A stretch of DNA of 64,000 bases from Mesostigma viride (lineage: Eukaryota; Streptophyta; Mesostigmatophyceae; Mesostigmatales; Mesostigmataceae), in NCBI GenBank assembly GCA_009746045.1, contig RPFO01000132.1, positions 267,001 to 331,000 of the forward strand, in the 5' to 3' direction. The notes beneath the pieces were generated by a model. That model made no database searches. It had not been told where the DNA came from and saw only the letters and a list, made by a program, of their open reading frames with translations. A program made the position numbers and the translations under genes. Shown in pieces: positions 13,985 to 25,600 of the stretch (positions are counted from its first letter, which is position 1; every line of letters starts with the position of its first letter).

Positions 13985-16603
13985 GAAGGCGAGCATCTGC
14001 CTCCACTGGGTGAGGCGCTGCTGCGGATGACGCCGAGGGGGCGCGCGCTGCGCTCCGCCTTGCTGGCCCTGCTGGACGCCTTCGCACACATCAACCACCC
14101 GCTGGCGTCCTACAAGGAGCCGCCCCACGATGTATTGACATCGTTGGTAAGGGACGCGTGGGAGGGGGGTGGGTCGAGGAGAGAGACGGATGCAAGAGCC
14201 GACGTCTGGTTACCGTTTGGGGGCCGCCGCACCGTCGACCTGCTCTCTCAGAGCACGCCATGTCTTGAGCGCGCCCCTCCTTTCGGCACCTCCTCTGTCG
14301 GTGCCTCTTGGTTCCAGCGCAGCTCTGGCGATGGTCCTTCCCTCGTATGTCCTTCCGGCGAGGGCTCCTCGTTTGGGGGTGCTCCTGGCAGCGGCTTCTT
14401 CTCCTTTGGCAGCAATCGAAGCATCACAAACGACCTGGTCTCTGGCGGCTACCACGACTCGGGTGCGCAGGGCGGTGGCTTCGGCGCGGTCCAAGGCGGT
14501 GGGGGCAGCTTTGTGGGGAGTGCCAGCATACACGCGGGGGACCAACAGTCCCGACCGCAGGGTTGGCATGCTGGCAGTGCTGGCATGGATGGCCGCCGCG
14601 AGCCGTTTGGCACGTCGTCTGCCATGACAGGCATCCAGGCGTTTTATCCCGACATCCCTGCGCCGCTGCGAGTCGAGAGTCTTCACAGGGACGCCTATCA
14701 GGTCTCCGAGAGAGGGCGCTCACGCGTGCGGGCGCCAGAGCAAGCGCATGTGCGGCGGTACCTCTCGTGCGCGCTGGGGCGGGAGCGGGCGGGTCTGTAC
14801 GCGGCCATGGCGGCCTGGTTGCGCGCGCTGGGAGAGGATGCGGGGGGATGTCTAAGAGAGGATGCGAGCAATGGTGTGAGAGAGGATGCGGGGGGCGACG
14901 AGGATGGACAGCGGTTTCGTCGGGGTAGGAATGGGGGGCAGACCCACCGAGGTACCTGTCAGGGTGGGGATGGGCAACGGCATGGAGATGGCCGGTGGGG
15001 ACATGGAGACCTGCGGGCGGAGGTCCACGGGGACATGCAGAGGACGTGGGGTCAAGCGGAGGACCCTGGTCGCGGGCACAGGACCACATGGCAGCCATCG
15101 TGGAAAGGGGGTGGAGGGAGATCTCACATCGAGCTCCCCCCCACTGCCCCCTTGCCACCCCCCGCCACCGCCCGCTCGTCGCCGCATCCATCCATCTGTG
15201 GCTTTGGTCCTCTGCTCCACGTGCTCGGGGACCAATCCGACGCTGCCAGGTGGTGGCACCTGGCGCCCCACCGGCTCGCCGACGTCGTTTCCTGCGGCAG
15301 CGCCCTGCTCGGGGCCCCCAGGCGAGATGGCGTCGCGCCTTGTCAGCCCATCGCAGGTGGTGCAGCGGCGACAGCATCTGCTGCTGCATGGCCTTTCTCA
15401 GATTTGGGTGGTGACTTACACGGTGGTGGCTTTCATGGTGGTGGTGGCAGGGATGGCGTGGCGATGGGAGATGGCTCATCACCGTCGCAGGGGCCAGAAT
15501 CAGCATGGCCGCCACGGCCCTGGGTGGACCTGGCTGACCTGGCGTCTACCGACCTGGGCTTGGAACTGGAGATGCTGCGAGCGTCGTGGCCTGGCAGCAG
15601 GGGGGATGGATCCGGTTCGTCGCTCCCTGGTTTGACCAAGGGGCATAGCCCGCCGAGTCACTCCTCTCTCCCCCACTTGACAACAGATAGTCCACCTGGC
15701 CCCCGTTCAAATAGCACGTCTCCGTCCCGAGCGCTTCGTAAGGCAAACACTTCGGCGGCCGATGATTTCGGCCTCGGTCCCATGGCCCCCGAGAGAAAGG
15801 GACGTGGCTTTCAGGCCAGTGCCCCCCCGCTGCATACCAGCGTGTACGCCCGGCCCGACGCGCTCCTGGACGCCCCCCTGCCACCGCCCCCCTCGGTGCT
15901 GGACCCTGCGAGCGCGTCCCAGGTGGAGGCGGTGCCACCGCTGTGGTGGCGCCACGTGGCATCTGCCAGAGCCATGCACGACCGTGTGAAGGCCCGGATG
16001 GCAGCTCTCGGTGCGCTGGGAGCCGGCTTGCGCCACCGGAGGGAGGCGGCGCGGGCGTTGGACGCGGAATTCTGGCACCTGTTGCCGATGCTGTACACGC
16101 ACAAGCCTGTGCGGCGGGCGATCAGCAAGGAGTGCGAGCAGTCGGTGGCGGCGGGCGGTGGCAAGTGCGGTGGGTGCGCGCATCTTCTCGTGCAGGTGCA
16201 GGTGCCTCACGTGCGGCCTCAAGTGGGCGCGTGTCTGGCCCGTAACCGGGGCCGTGCAGAGGATTCCGCGAGGGAGGTTATGCCGGCAGATGGCACGCAG
16301 GGCCTCGCCGCAGACATCATGCACGGCCCTGTCACGGCAGGTAGCTCAGGGCCAGCGGATTTCAAGGATGGGCACATGGGGGCGGCGGTTTTTGTGGACG
16401 GGGGCGTGGGCGCGGCACTGAGGGAGGAGGCCGTGAGCGGGTTGATCGATGGGGTCATGGGTGGGCCATCCGGTGTGCCAGCAGAAGCAGACCAAGCATC
16501 AGCGACAACAACGGCAGCGGAGGCAGAGACGGCCGGAGTGAGGCCTTTGAGTTCAAGCCTTGGAGAGGATGTGCTGGAACGAGCTGCGCGAGGTCGTCCG
16601 CAG

Positions 16604-16686
<83 letters not shown>

Positions 16687-19600
16687 CCCTCGCAGTGCCA
16701 CGGAGGCGGTCCTGGTGGCCGACGCGGTAGCTATGGCAGACGCGGCGGTGCACGCGAGGGAGATGGCGTCGGCCGGGTGGCTGGCGGTAGTGCACGACGA
16801 GGGACTGCTGGCGGATGGCACGGCGTTGTTCTACCGACTGCTGGCGGAAGCGGCGGGGGCTGACGCGGGGGAGCACCCATTAGGGTAGGTGGCTTGCCTT
16901 GCACGTTACTGCACGTGTGGTAGGTGGCTGGGGCACTTGGGGTAGGTGGCTGAGGTAGTTCGGGGTAGGCAGCGGGGTAGTTTGGGGTCACGCTTGCGGT
17001 TGGGGTAGGTGGCCGTCCATGTGGGGTGTGCTAAATAAGATGCATGGCCGGCTTGGGGTACGTGGCCTCTATGGCGTGGGTGGTGACTGGGTGAGTTTCA
17101 TTTCTTGCTTGGGGTGGGCTTGGCGGGCATTGTTGAAGTTTATGACCTGGAGGGGGGGGGGGGCTGGTATGGGGTGGGTCGTTAGGTAGGGTAGGTTGCT
17201 GCTTCGTGGGAGAGGGAAGGGAGATGGAGACGGCGGGGGGTTCTCAACCTGTTGTTCGATGCTGGAGCTGAGCATAGCGCAGGGACGGTATCAGGATGCT
17301 CCCTCAAAGACTAATTTCACAAAAAAATTTTCTCCCCCAGAGACCTCGTCCAAAATAATTTTTCCTTCATTACCTTGATATTCTCTTAATATTTTTTATA
17401 TCCTTTATAGTTTATTCTGATTATTGATACTACTTTAGGGGCTGTTGTTTAGGGGCGGTCGTTGCTTTACGCTCTTGCCTTGCTCTTGTCCATATATCCG
17501 ATGGTTTCCGTCACTTTTTTCCTGATCCCCCCCATGCAGGCACGCATGGTTGTCGTCGGTGGTGGACCTGCTGGGGTGGGTCTACTTGCATCCGCGCGCC
17601 CACCACCACCAAGTCGCCCTGCTGCGCGTGATGCTCTGCCGACCCTCCTCATCACGCCTGGTGCTGGCCGCTTGCGGCCGCACACTCTTCCGGCCCGACC
17701 GCCTGTTCTTGTCGTCGTCTCCTTCGGAGACCCTCAATTTGGCCGATCCTCAAAACCTGTCCAAAATTTTGTTTGAATCTGACGGGGCGGATGCCACAGG
17801 ATCGCGCGTCCCGTTTTCAGGGGCCGATGAGCGGGGGCGTGATGGGAGCCACCCACCGGGGCCGCTATTTGCCCGCCTGTACACACAACTGGCCGAGGCA
17901 GAGGTCTCGGCCCTGACCGGGAAACGTGCCGGAGGAGCTAGCACATCAAACCTGCATAGTGAATTCTGTCATCCGCACAATGCAAGGGATGACGATGGAA
18001 GGTGTGGCAATGTCCGTTCAACGCCGGTGGCTGCTGCAGACGATCGAGATCCGCAGCGGGAGGGTTTGGGCCGGGTCCCTGGGTGCCTGCCAACCCACCT
18101 GGTAGCCATCCTGAGCCGCTTCCGCGTGGCTGACCTGGCCGCGGTGCTCTTACGGAGCGGCGGGGTGGAGGGCGCGGCTGCTGTGCTGAGTAGAGGGGTG
18201 GGTGACGAGGTGTACACTGGCGCGCGCAACCAGGCTGCCATGAGCGATGACCGCAGGCACCGAGTACCACAGGATGCGGGAGTAGGAGCAGGAGGGCCTC
18301 AGCCGCCGCAGCCCACCCCGCACCCTGGGCAGGCGGGCGATTCCCCGGCGGTGGTGGTTTTCCGCGCCGCGCTGCGAGTGATGGCTGCCATCGAACGCAC
18401 CCACCCGGGTGTCTGCGTGGGGATGCCAGCAGACAAGGACGGCGTTCGGGTGCCAGCAAACACGAGCGAGGGTCGGGACGACATTGGGGCGCAGCGTGTG
18501 GATGATGATGACATGGTGGAGGGTGTATCACTCATGCTGGACGGCTTTGTGGTCCCTATCGTGTGGCCTCCGGTCCCCTCGGACTTCATCGTGCCAGCAG
18601 CTACGGCGGTGGCAGCACGAAGAGGCCCATCTGCCAGTCCTAATATCACTATCCCACCTTCCAAAATTACCGCGGGCCGATCCCCGGACGCCAGCGGCAA
18701 GAGCCACCTGCCCGCGGTTCCCACCAGATCACCGCCGGATCCTGGACGCGCCTCCGGGGGTACCAGTCATGGGCTTGCCGCAGGCATCAGCCATCGTGGT
18801 GCTGGACAAGGACCTCGTGGACTAGGACCCGATGGCAGGGAGGCCCAAGCCTGCGGCACGTGTGGTCTTGTTGTGGGTGCTTCGGGGGACGTCGACCCTC
18901 GCAGTGACATGGACTCCGAGGGGGTGGAGATGGACACCAGGGGGGTGGAGAGGGAGGTCAACTTGAACGCAGCATGCGACACGGGCAGGGGTCACATCGG
19001 CCTGGGTGGGGCTGGGTTTGAAGCGCACGCTGCGGTGCCTGCTTGCCCCCGCCACGCGCTTGGCCTCCACTGGGACCATGCGCTGGCGTTGGCGCGCGCC
19101 GGCTTCCCCGACCTGTTCCCCCAGCTCCTCACCGCTATGCTCGAGGCGTCCTGGACGCCTCCTAGGGACGCAGCAACCGCATGCGCGGGCGCGTTCTCAT
19201 CCTCGCACGCGGCACCGGTGCCTGCACAGCGCGGCGGGTGCTGCGTCCCGTCGGATGCACCAAGAGAGCAGGTTAATTCACGTGCTGTTGCTGTTGCTGC
19301 GGATGCCAGCATGGGTGAGACCCAGGATCCGCCGCGCGTGCGTGCAGGCAAGTTCGTGTCTCCGGCTCCGCTGCTGCTCCCTCTGCGGCTACTGAACGCG
19401 CTGCCTCTGCACAGGCTCCCCCGTGCCATGCTGCGTGATGCTGTACGGGCGTTGGGGTGGTGGCTGGGCCAGGTGCGGATGGCAGCTCTCCCTCGTTCGC
19501 TGTTGGACGGCTGCTATGCCGGCGAGGTGGGGGAGGGCAGTGGAGCGACGGTGGGGGGAGACGGGAGCGGGGTGGTTGCGATGGATTCCAGCCCCCACGC

Positions 19601-22600
19601 TTCTCGCATGCCCAGCCGTGATGGATATTTAACAGGGGAAGGAAGAGGCAGCAGCCGTGCAGGGGATGGTGGCCGCAGCCGGCGTGCCGAGTTCCTGCAC
19701 TTGTTCCTGGGCGTGGTGGCCAAACTGCTTCTGCACCCGGCGTTGCAAATGGGAGAAGGCATTTCTGGAGCAACGCCTTTCGGAACGACACCTTTCAGAG
19801 CAGCACCTTTCGAAGCAGGCACGGGAGCGGGCCGCGAGGAGCAAGCGACAGCTGGGTGGCATGCGAGTGGTATGGATGCAATGGTGGCCCGGCACACCGG
19901 TCCGAATGTGACCACTGGTGGGCCTGCAGGCGGGGCAGGGCAGGCGTGGGAGGAGCCTGGAGGGGGACAGGAGCAGCACCTGGAGGAGCGCGCCAGGCAG
20001 GCCTTGGCTTACGAGCGGTCTTCTCACCGTTTGGGCTGCGGTGCAGTAGGAAGGAAGGAGGGAGGGACGTTGGAGGGAGCCACCGATGAAGGGGACGACG
20101 CGGGGGTTGTTAAGACTCTTGCCAACTCTGCGCTTGGCGAGGGGGGGCCCTTCTCTGGCGCGAGTGCGGGCGCCAGCGCAGTGGATTCCGTCGCGTTGCT
20201 GTGGGAGGTGGTGGCAGAGCTGTTGCTGCCCTGGGTGTCCCCCATGCGCGTCGCCAGCGAGGCCCCTGCCGTGTCCCTGGCGGTGCTTGGATCGGCCTCC
20301 TCCTTGGAGGGTGTCTGGTCCCCCGCCAGTGACGTGGAGGCCTGTGCGGTGCTCCAGATGGTTGAGCGCGCGGTGCAGCGGGCGCTGTTGCCAAGGAATG
20401 AAGCTCGTCGTAGTTCAAGCTCTTTGGCGACGATGACAAAGAGGGAAACGAGGTCTCATTCTCCTTCCGCTGCCGTGGGTGCGGCTGCTCCCGTCCCCGT
20501 GGGCCCTGTGTCTGCTTCTGGCGCCACTGGTGTCGCTGCAAATGTTTCTGCTGGCGCAGGTGCTGCTGCAAATGGTGCTGCTGCACCTTTCCTTTCATCC
20601 TTTTTAGAGAGTATCCCTCCTAGGGGGGGTGAAGATACAGGATCTTCCCCTCCCTCTCCTCCCTCTCCTTCTCCCGCTCCCCCTAAAACCTTATCACCCT
20701 CGGAGCAGTCCTTGCTGCTCAGCCACGTGTGGGCGGTCTACCACACCACGCTCGCGGCGCCTGGCGCGCCCCCCAGGGTGCTGGAGCTGGTTCACTGCCA
20801 GCTGGCGGCGCTACCCTGGGCGCTGTGGCGTCCGTCACGGGTGGAGCTGGAGCAGCTATGCTCGCGTGTGGGCATGGGCGCTACTGTACCGGTGGGCGCA
20901 GGCGTGGGCGTGGGCACAGGCACAGGCATGGGCACGGCAACGACATGGCCGGTGGGATCGCCTGCTACCCCCTTCGCAGCGTCCACCACTCCTTTGGCAT
21001 ACGCCACATCAGGCATGGGCCAGCTGGACATCGGCAGGGATGGCGCGCGGGGGGCGAACGCGGCCAGTAGCTTGCCGGGGTATGGGAGCGGGGGCGGGGC
21101 TGATACGCAACACGCGCCGCCACAGGCCAAGGTGACATGGTATGGCGACATTGGAGGGTATAGTGATGTTGGGGGCGTGGGTCGATCGGACAATGGAGGG
21201 TATAGTGACGTCGCGGAGCCAACGGGGGCACCGGCCCCTGGCATGGGTCGCAGGCATCCTGGTGCTGCTGCTGCTGGTGGTGGTGCTGCTGGTGGTGGTG
21301 TTGGAGTGGTCAAACGGGTGGGACGAGAGGCCGAGGCCCGACAGGCGGTCGCGTGCCAGGCCGCGTTTGCGTTGGGCGTGGCGGCGGCGCTACCGTGGCG
21401 GATGATGGAAGAAGAGATGGCGCGTCGGCAGCAGGAGGCGCGACGTGCCGACGAGCGGCTCTTCTGCATGTCGCCCACACGAGGTGCCAGCGGTGGATAC
21501 GAGGCCGATTGGGGAAATCGTGGTGGCAGTAGCGGCGGTCATAGTAGGGGTGGTGGAGGCAACAGTGGTGGCGGCAGCAGTGGCTGTGCAGGAGCTGGCA
21601 GTCAGGGCGTTCTGGGTCATGGCAGCACAGCGGCTAGCAGCTACAACGCAGGGGAGGCATCACACCCACTTCCCACCCAGGGCTGGGTGTCAGGTATGGC
21701 GGGGCCCCAGGCATCACGCGGCGGGCACAACCTGCCCCACGTCGCTGCGATGACGCCACCGCAGCTGAGGGAGTTTGCGTTGCGGCTGGCGGTGGCGGCG
21801 CTGGTGCGCGCGCCTCCGTCGCTCGCGGCCACGGGCATGGGGGAAGCCTTCACCGGCTCCGCTGATGATGTTGCCATTAGTAGCGATGCCATTAGTAGCG
21901 ATGATGGAATCATTGATGCCAGTGACAAATATGTTCGTGATGTCGTTAGTCAGGATGCCGGTAATGGATGTGGCCGCAGGATGGGGCATGAGGTCATGGG
22001 ATGCTCCACCGGGGGACGTAGCACCCTGGAGGCCCGGCCCCGCGATATGCCCCGCTCGTCCGATGAGGCCCCCCCCCTCGTTTCTCTCATGCAGCAGGTG
22101 CTGATGATGAGGTGGGATGCCAAGTCCACCTGCACCGTGGACGCGTTGCAGGCCGCCATGAGGACGGCTCCATCATGCCTGTTGAGCCAGCATCCTCTGC
22201 CACCTGGCGCCAGCGCAGGCCGCTTCCCTTGTGGGCTGCCGGCATCCGTCACGCTCCCCTTGTTGCTGGCAAACGTCGCTTTGGATCCCTCGGTGGTCGG
22301 CTGGGTCGCCGATGACGTCAGCGCGGGGCGTATCATCCACGCGCTGCTGACATCAGCGCCGGCCGGCGCAATGTCAGCACGGGAGTGGGAGGCGACAAGG
22401 ATGCACGCGCTGGAGCTCCTGCTGCTGGGTGTGTGCTGCCGCTGCAGTCACGGTGAGGCCACGCCGCCCGTTGCGGCGACATGGACAAGGGCTGCAGCCA
22501 TGGTGAATGGGACACCGCCGACGAGCGGGGCCGCCGAGGACATTAATAGCCTCACGCTGTTGCAGTCACGCCTGCAGCAGCATCATGGCCATGCTGACGC

Positions 22601-25600
22601 GGTCGGCCAAGGTCCATCCTCGAATGTCAGCCATGGCCATGGGCATGCGATGCAAGAAATTGATGTTGGGCTCGCGGGGCAAGGCGGCCACCGTGGCAAC
22701 GAGGTAGCAGGGCATGGAAGGCAAGGGAGCGAGGTGGGTGGGCATGGAAGGCAAGGGACAGGGGGGAGGGGGCCACGCACTCCGCCATGGGCTTTCCTGT
22801 CGACTCGCTGGGATGCTCGCTGGCCCGCGCCACCATGTCCCATCCCCGTTCTGCTGATGAGTCCTCAAGGGATCTTGGCCGTAGGCATGGGCGGTGTCGA
22901 TGGGCCGCACTGTGCCTCGTTCGGACGAGGGGCACGCGACAGGTGGCGCGCACTCGCGTTGCCCCCCACCCGCCCAGTCGGCTGCGCGGGGTATCCTCCC
23001 CCTTCCCCTAATTGCCCACAGGGCAGATCCCAACCTTCTGACCATGGCCCTGCTGGGGTGCAGCTGGACTGGGATGAATGGGTCTCGGGGGGAGTCGCCA
23101 TGAGGCAGTCCCCCTCGCATGGGGCCGTAGGAGGACCCTCGATGCCACTGGCGACTGCTTCTGCTGGATTGTCTGGAGACCCTCTTGAGTGTTCGGGTGC
23201 AGTCTCGGATACTCGCTCGGCTCCGTCGTTCGGGTCCTTGCTCCCGCTCATGCAAGACTCCTCTCTCCCGCGTCCCTTGTCGGGGGACCAGCTCGTCTCG
23301 GTCGTGCGGCGGCTCAGCTGGTTCTTCCTTGTCCGCGTGTCCTCCTTCGCCGACGCGCTACTGATGCACGTCACGCCACCAACGACATCAACCCCATCCT
23401 CAGCACTACGTCCAAGTGGGCCCCACAGACCTGCCGCCCACACCCCAGGCCACTATCCATCCGCAAACGCGGACGTGATTGCCGGGGTCGCTTCACACGG
23501 TCTCACACCACCGACCCCCTCCTTATCCGCGCGCTGGCAGTTGCCGGAGGCGAGCGAGAGGAGCCGGCGGCTGCTGGAAGAGCTGCTGGGGATAATATCC
23601 TGGCTAGCGAGGGCGCAGGGGGGGGGGGCGGGGGGGATACCCTCCTTGGACACTGCTGGGAACGGCACCGGTCTCGGCAGGGGCGGCGCTAATTCTGGCG
23701 GTGGCGCCGTCTGGGGCGACATGTTGGGTGGTCTCATGGCCTCAGCCTTGTCACTGCTGGAGCGAGTGGAGGTGATGGCCCGCACGGTGGACGCGAACGC
23801 GTGTGGCGCGGCTTCTTCATCGACCACTTCCTATGACGCCTCTCATGTATCTGCCTCGTCCCCCGCGCACCCACCACGTCCAGACCCACATGATGTGGCA
23901 CGCGGCAGCAGGGGCAACCTCGCTGCTCCAGGGGATGCGGTCGCACGGAATGCGGCTGCAGGGGGGTACGCAGCAGGGCATGTGGGCGAGGGCAGGGCTC
24001 TAGGGGAGAGCGGCTCGCCCACCATTGCCCCCGCAGCGACGTTACGGACGATCGAAATGGCGCTGGCGGATGTCGTCTGCAAGTGGCTGGTGAGCGAGGG
24101 CGGCCTGCACCGCGGTGTGGTTGCATCTGCCAGCAGCGACGTGACGGCACATCGCGGCATTGAGGGAGCAGCACCAGATGGGGCAGAGGGCGACGAGGAG
24201 GAAGAGGCGGACGAGGAGGACGGAGGCTTTGTGCTCTGTTCCCCAGCCGGAAGTGGTAGCATCCGGCGCCAGCAGAAGGGCCTGCGGCGCCAGGGGGGTT
24301 GTCTTGGGGACCTGGTGTTAGGCAAGGTCAGGCAACTGCAGCTCCACGCTGACGTCATCGCAGTGCTGGCAGACGCGGCGGTGGAGGCGTGCCTGATGGG
24401 AGCTGGCGCGGGGGCGGGGGACAGGTTGAGGGCACTCGTCCCCACAAGTCAGGGCGAGATGGGCGTGAATTTGGCGGGGATGGGGGCCGGCCGCTGGGAG
24501 TGCGTGCGTGAGATATGGACGGTACGGCCTTGTTTTTTGCCATCTGGTTCTTACCCTCTTGTCCTTTTCCTTTAGCGGATTTTGTAGTACCTGTGTGCAC
24601 TGCTTGTGCGTCCATTCTCTGTCGTCACCACCCGCAAACCACAACAGAGCAAAACTAAAATCTCTGATTGTATACGCCATGCTTCCACAACGCATGCTTT
24701 ACAATGGGGGGAGGTCGTGCCCGGTCGACTGGCAAGGGGAACTCGCCCGCTGACTGTCCCCAGAAGTCCATACCCCCCGTGCCGCCAGCACAACTTTACC
24801 CTCTGTCTTCTCCCTGATGATCGATGATTTGACGATGGAAACACCAGCTTTCTGATGTCTCTACACTAATATCTGACAGGTATCTAACAGGTATGAGGTA
24901 TCTCTATATCTATTTGATATCTCAATGAGGCACCCAGGCTTATCTACCCTCTTATCCTGACCGGTCGCCGCGCCTTTCCCCGGCTTTATGTCCACAGGAA
25001 ACCGCGGGCAGTCCCTGGGACCACCCAGGCACCCGCTCGGCCGTGCGGTCTGCCTGCGTCCCCCACCGCTGCGTGCTGGCGCTGTACGCGTTCTGGTCAG
25101 CCCAGATGCAGCCCCTCCGTTTGGCATGGCGAGGCGTCGCAGATATCGTGGCCATGAAGGCTGAGGTGGACGACGCGGTGGAATGGGGGGGGGGGGGGGG
25201 GTTGGTCGAGAGAGGGGGATGCTGGGGAACGTTTCACGATCATGGACAGCGTTGCGGCTGCTTGTGAGCTGGTCAAGGGGATGGTGGAAATGACGGCATC
25301 GATGCCGGACGGAAGCGGCAAGCGCCCTCAGTTGGTGCCGCTGTGGGCGCTGAGTGGGGAGGCGCTGTGGGCGTCCGGGATGGCGGTGCATGCAGATCCG
25401 CGCACGCACCCGCAGGACAAGGTAGGGCTTGAGGTAGGGCTTGAGGTAGGGCTTGAGGTAGGGCTTGAGGTAGGGCTTGAGGTAGGGCTTGAGGTAGGGC
25501 TTGAGGTAGGGCTTGAGGTAGGGCTTGAGGTAGGGCTTGAGGTAGGGCTTGAGGTAGGGCTTTAGGTAGGGCTTGAGGATGGATTTGAGGTAGGGCTTGA

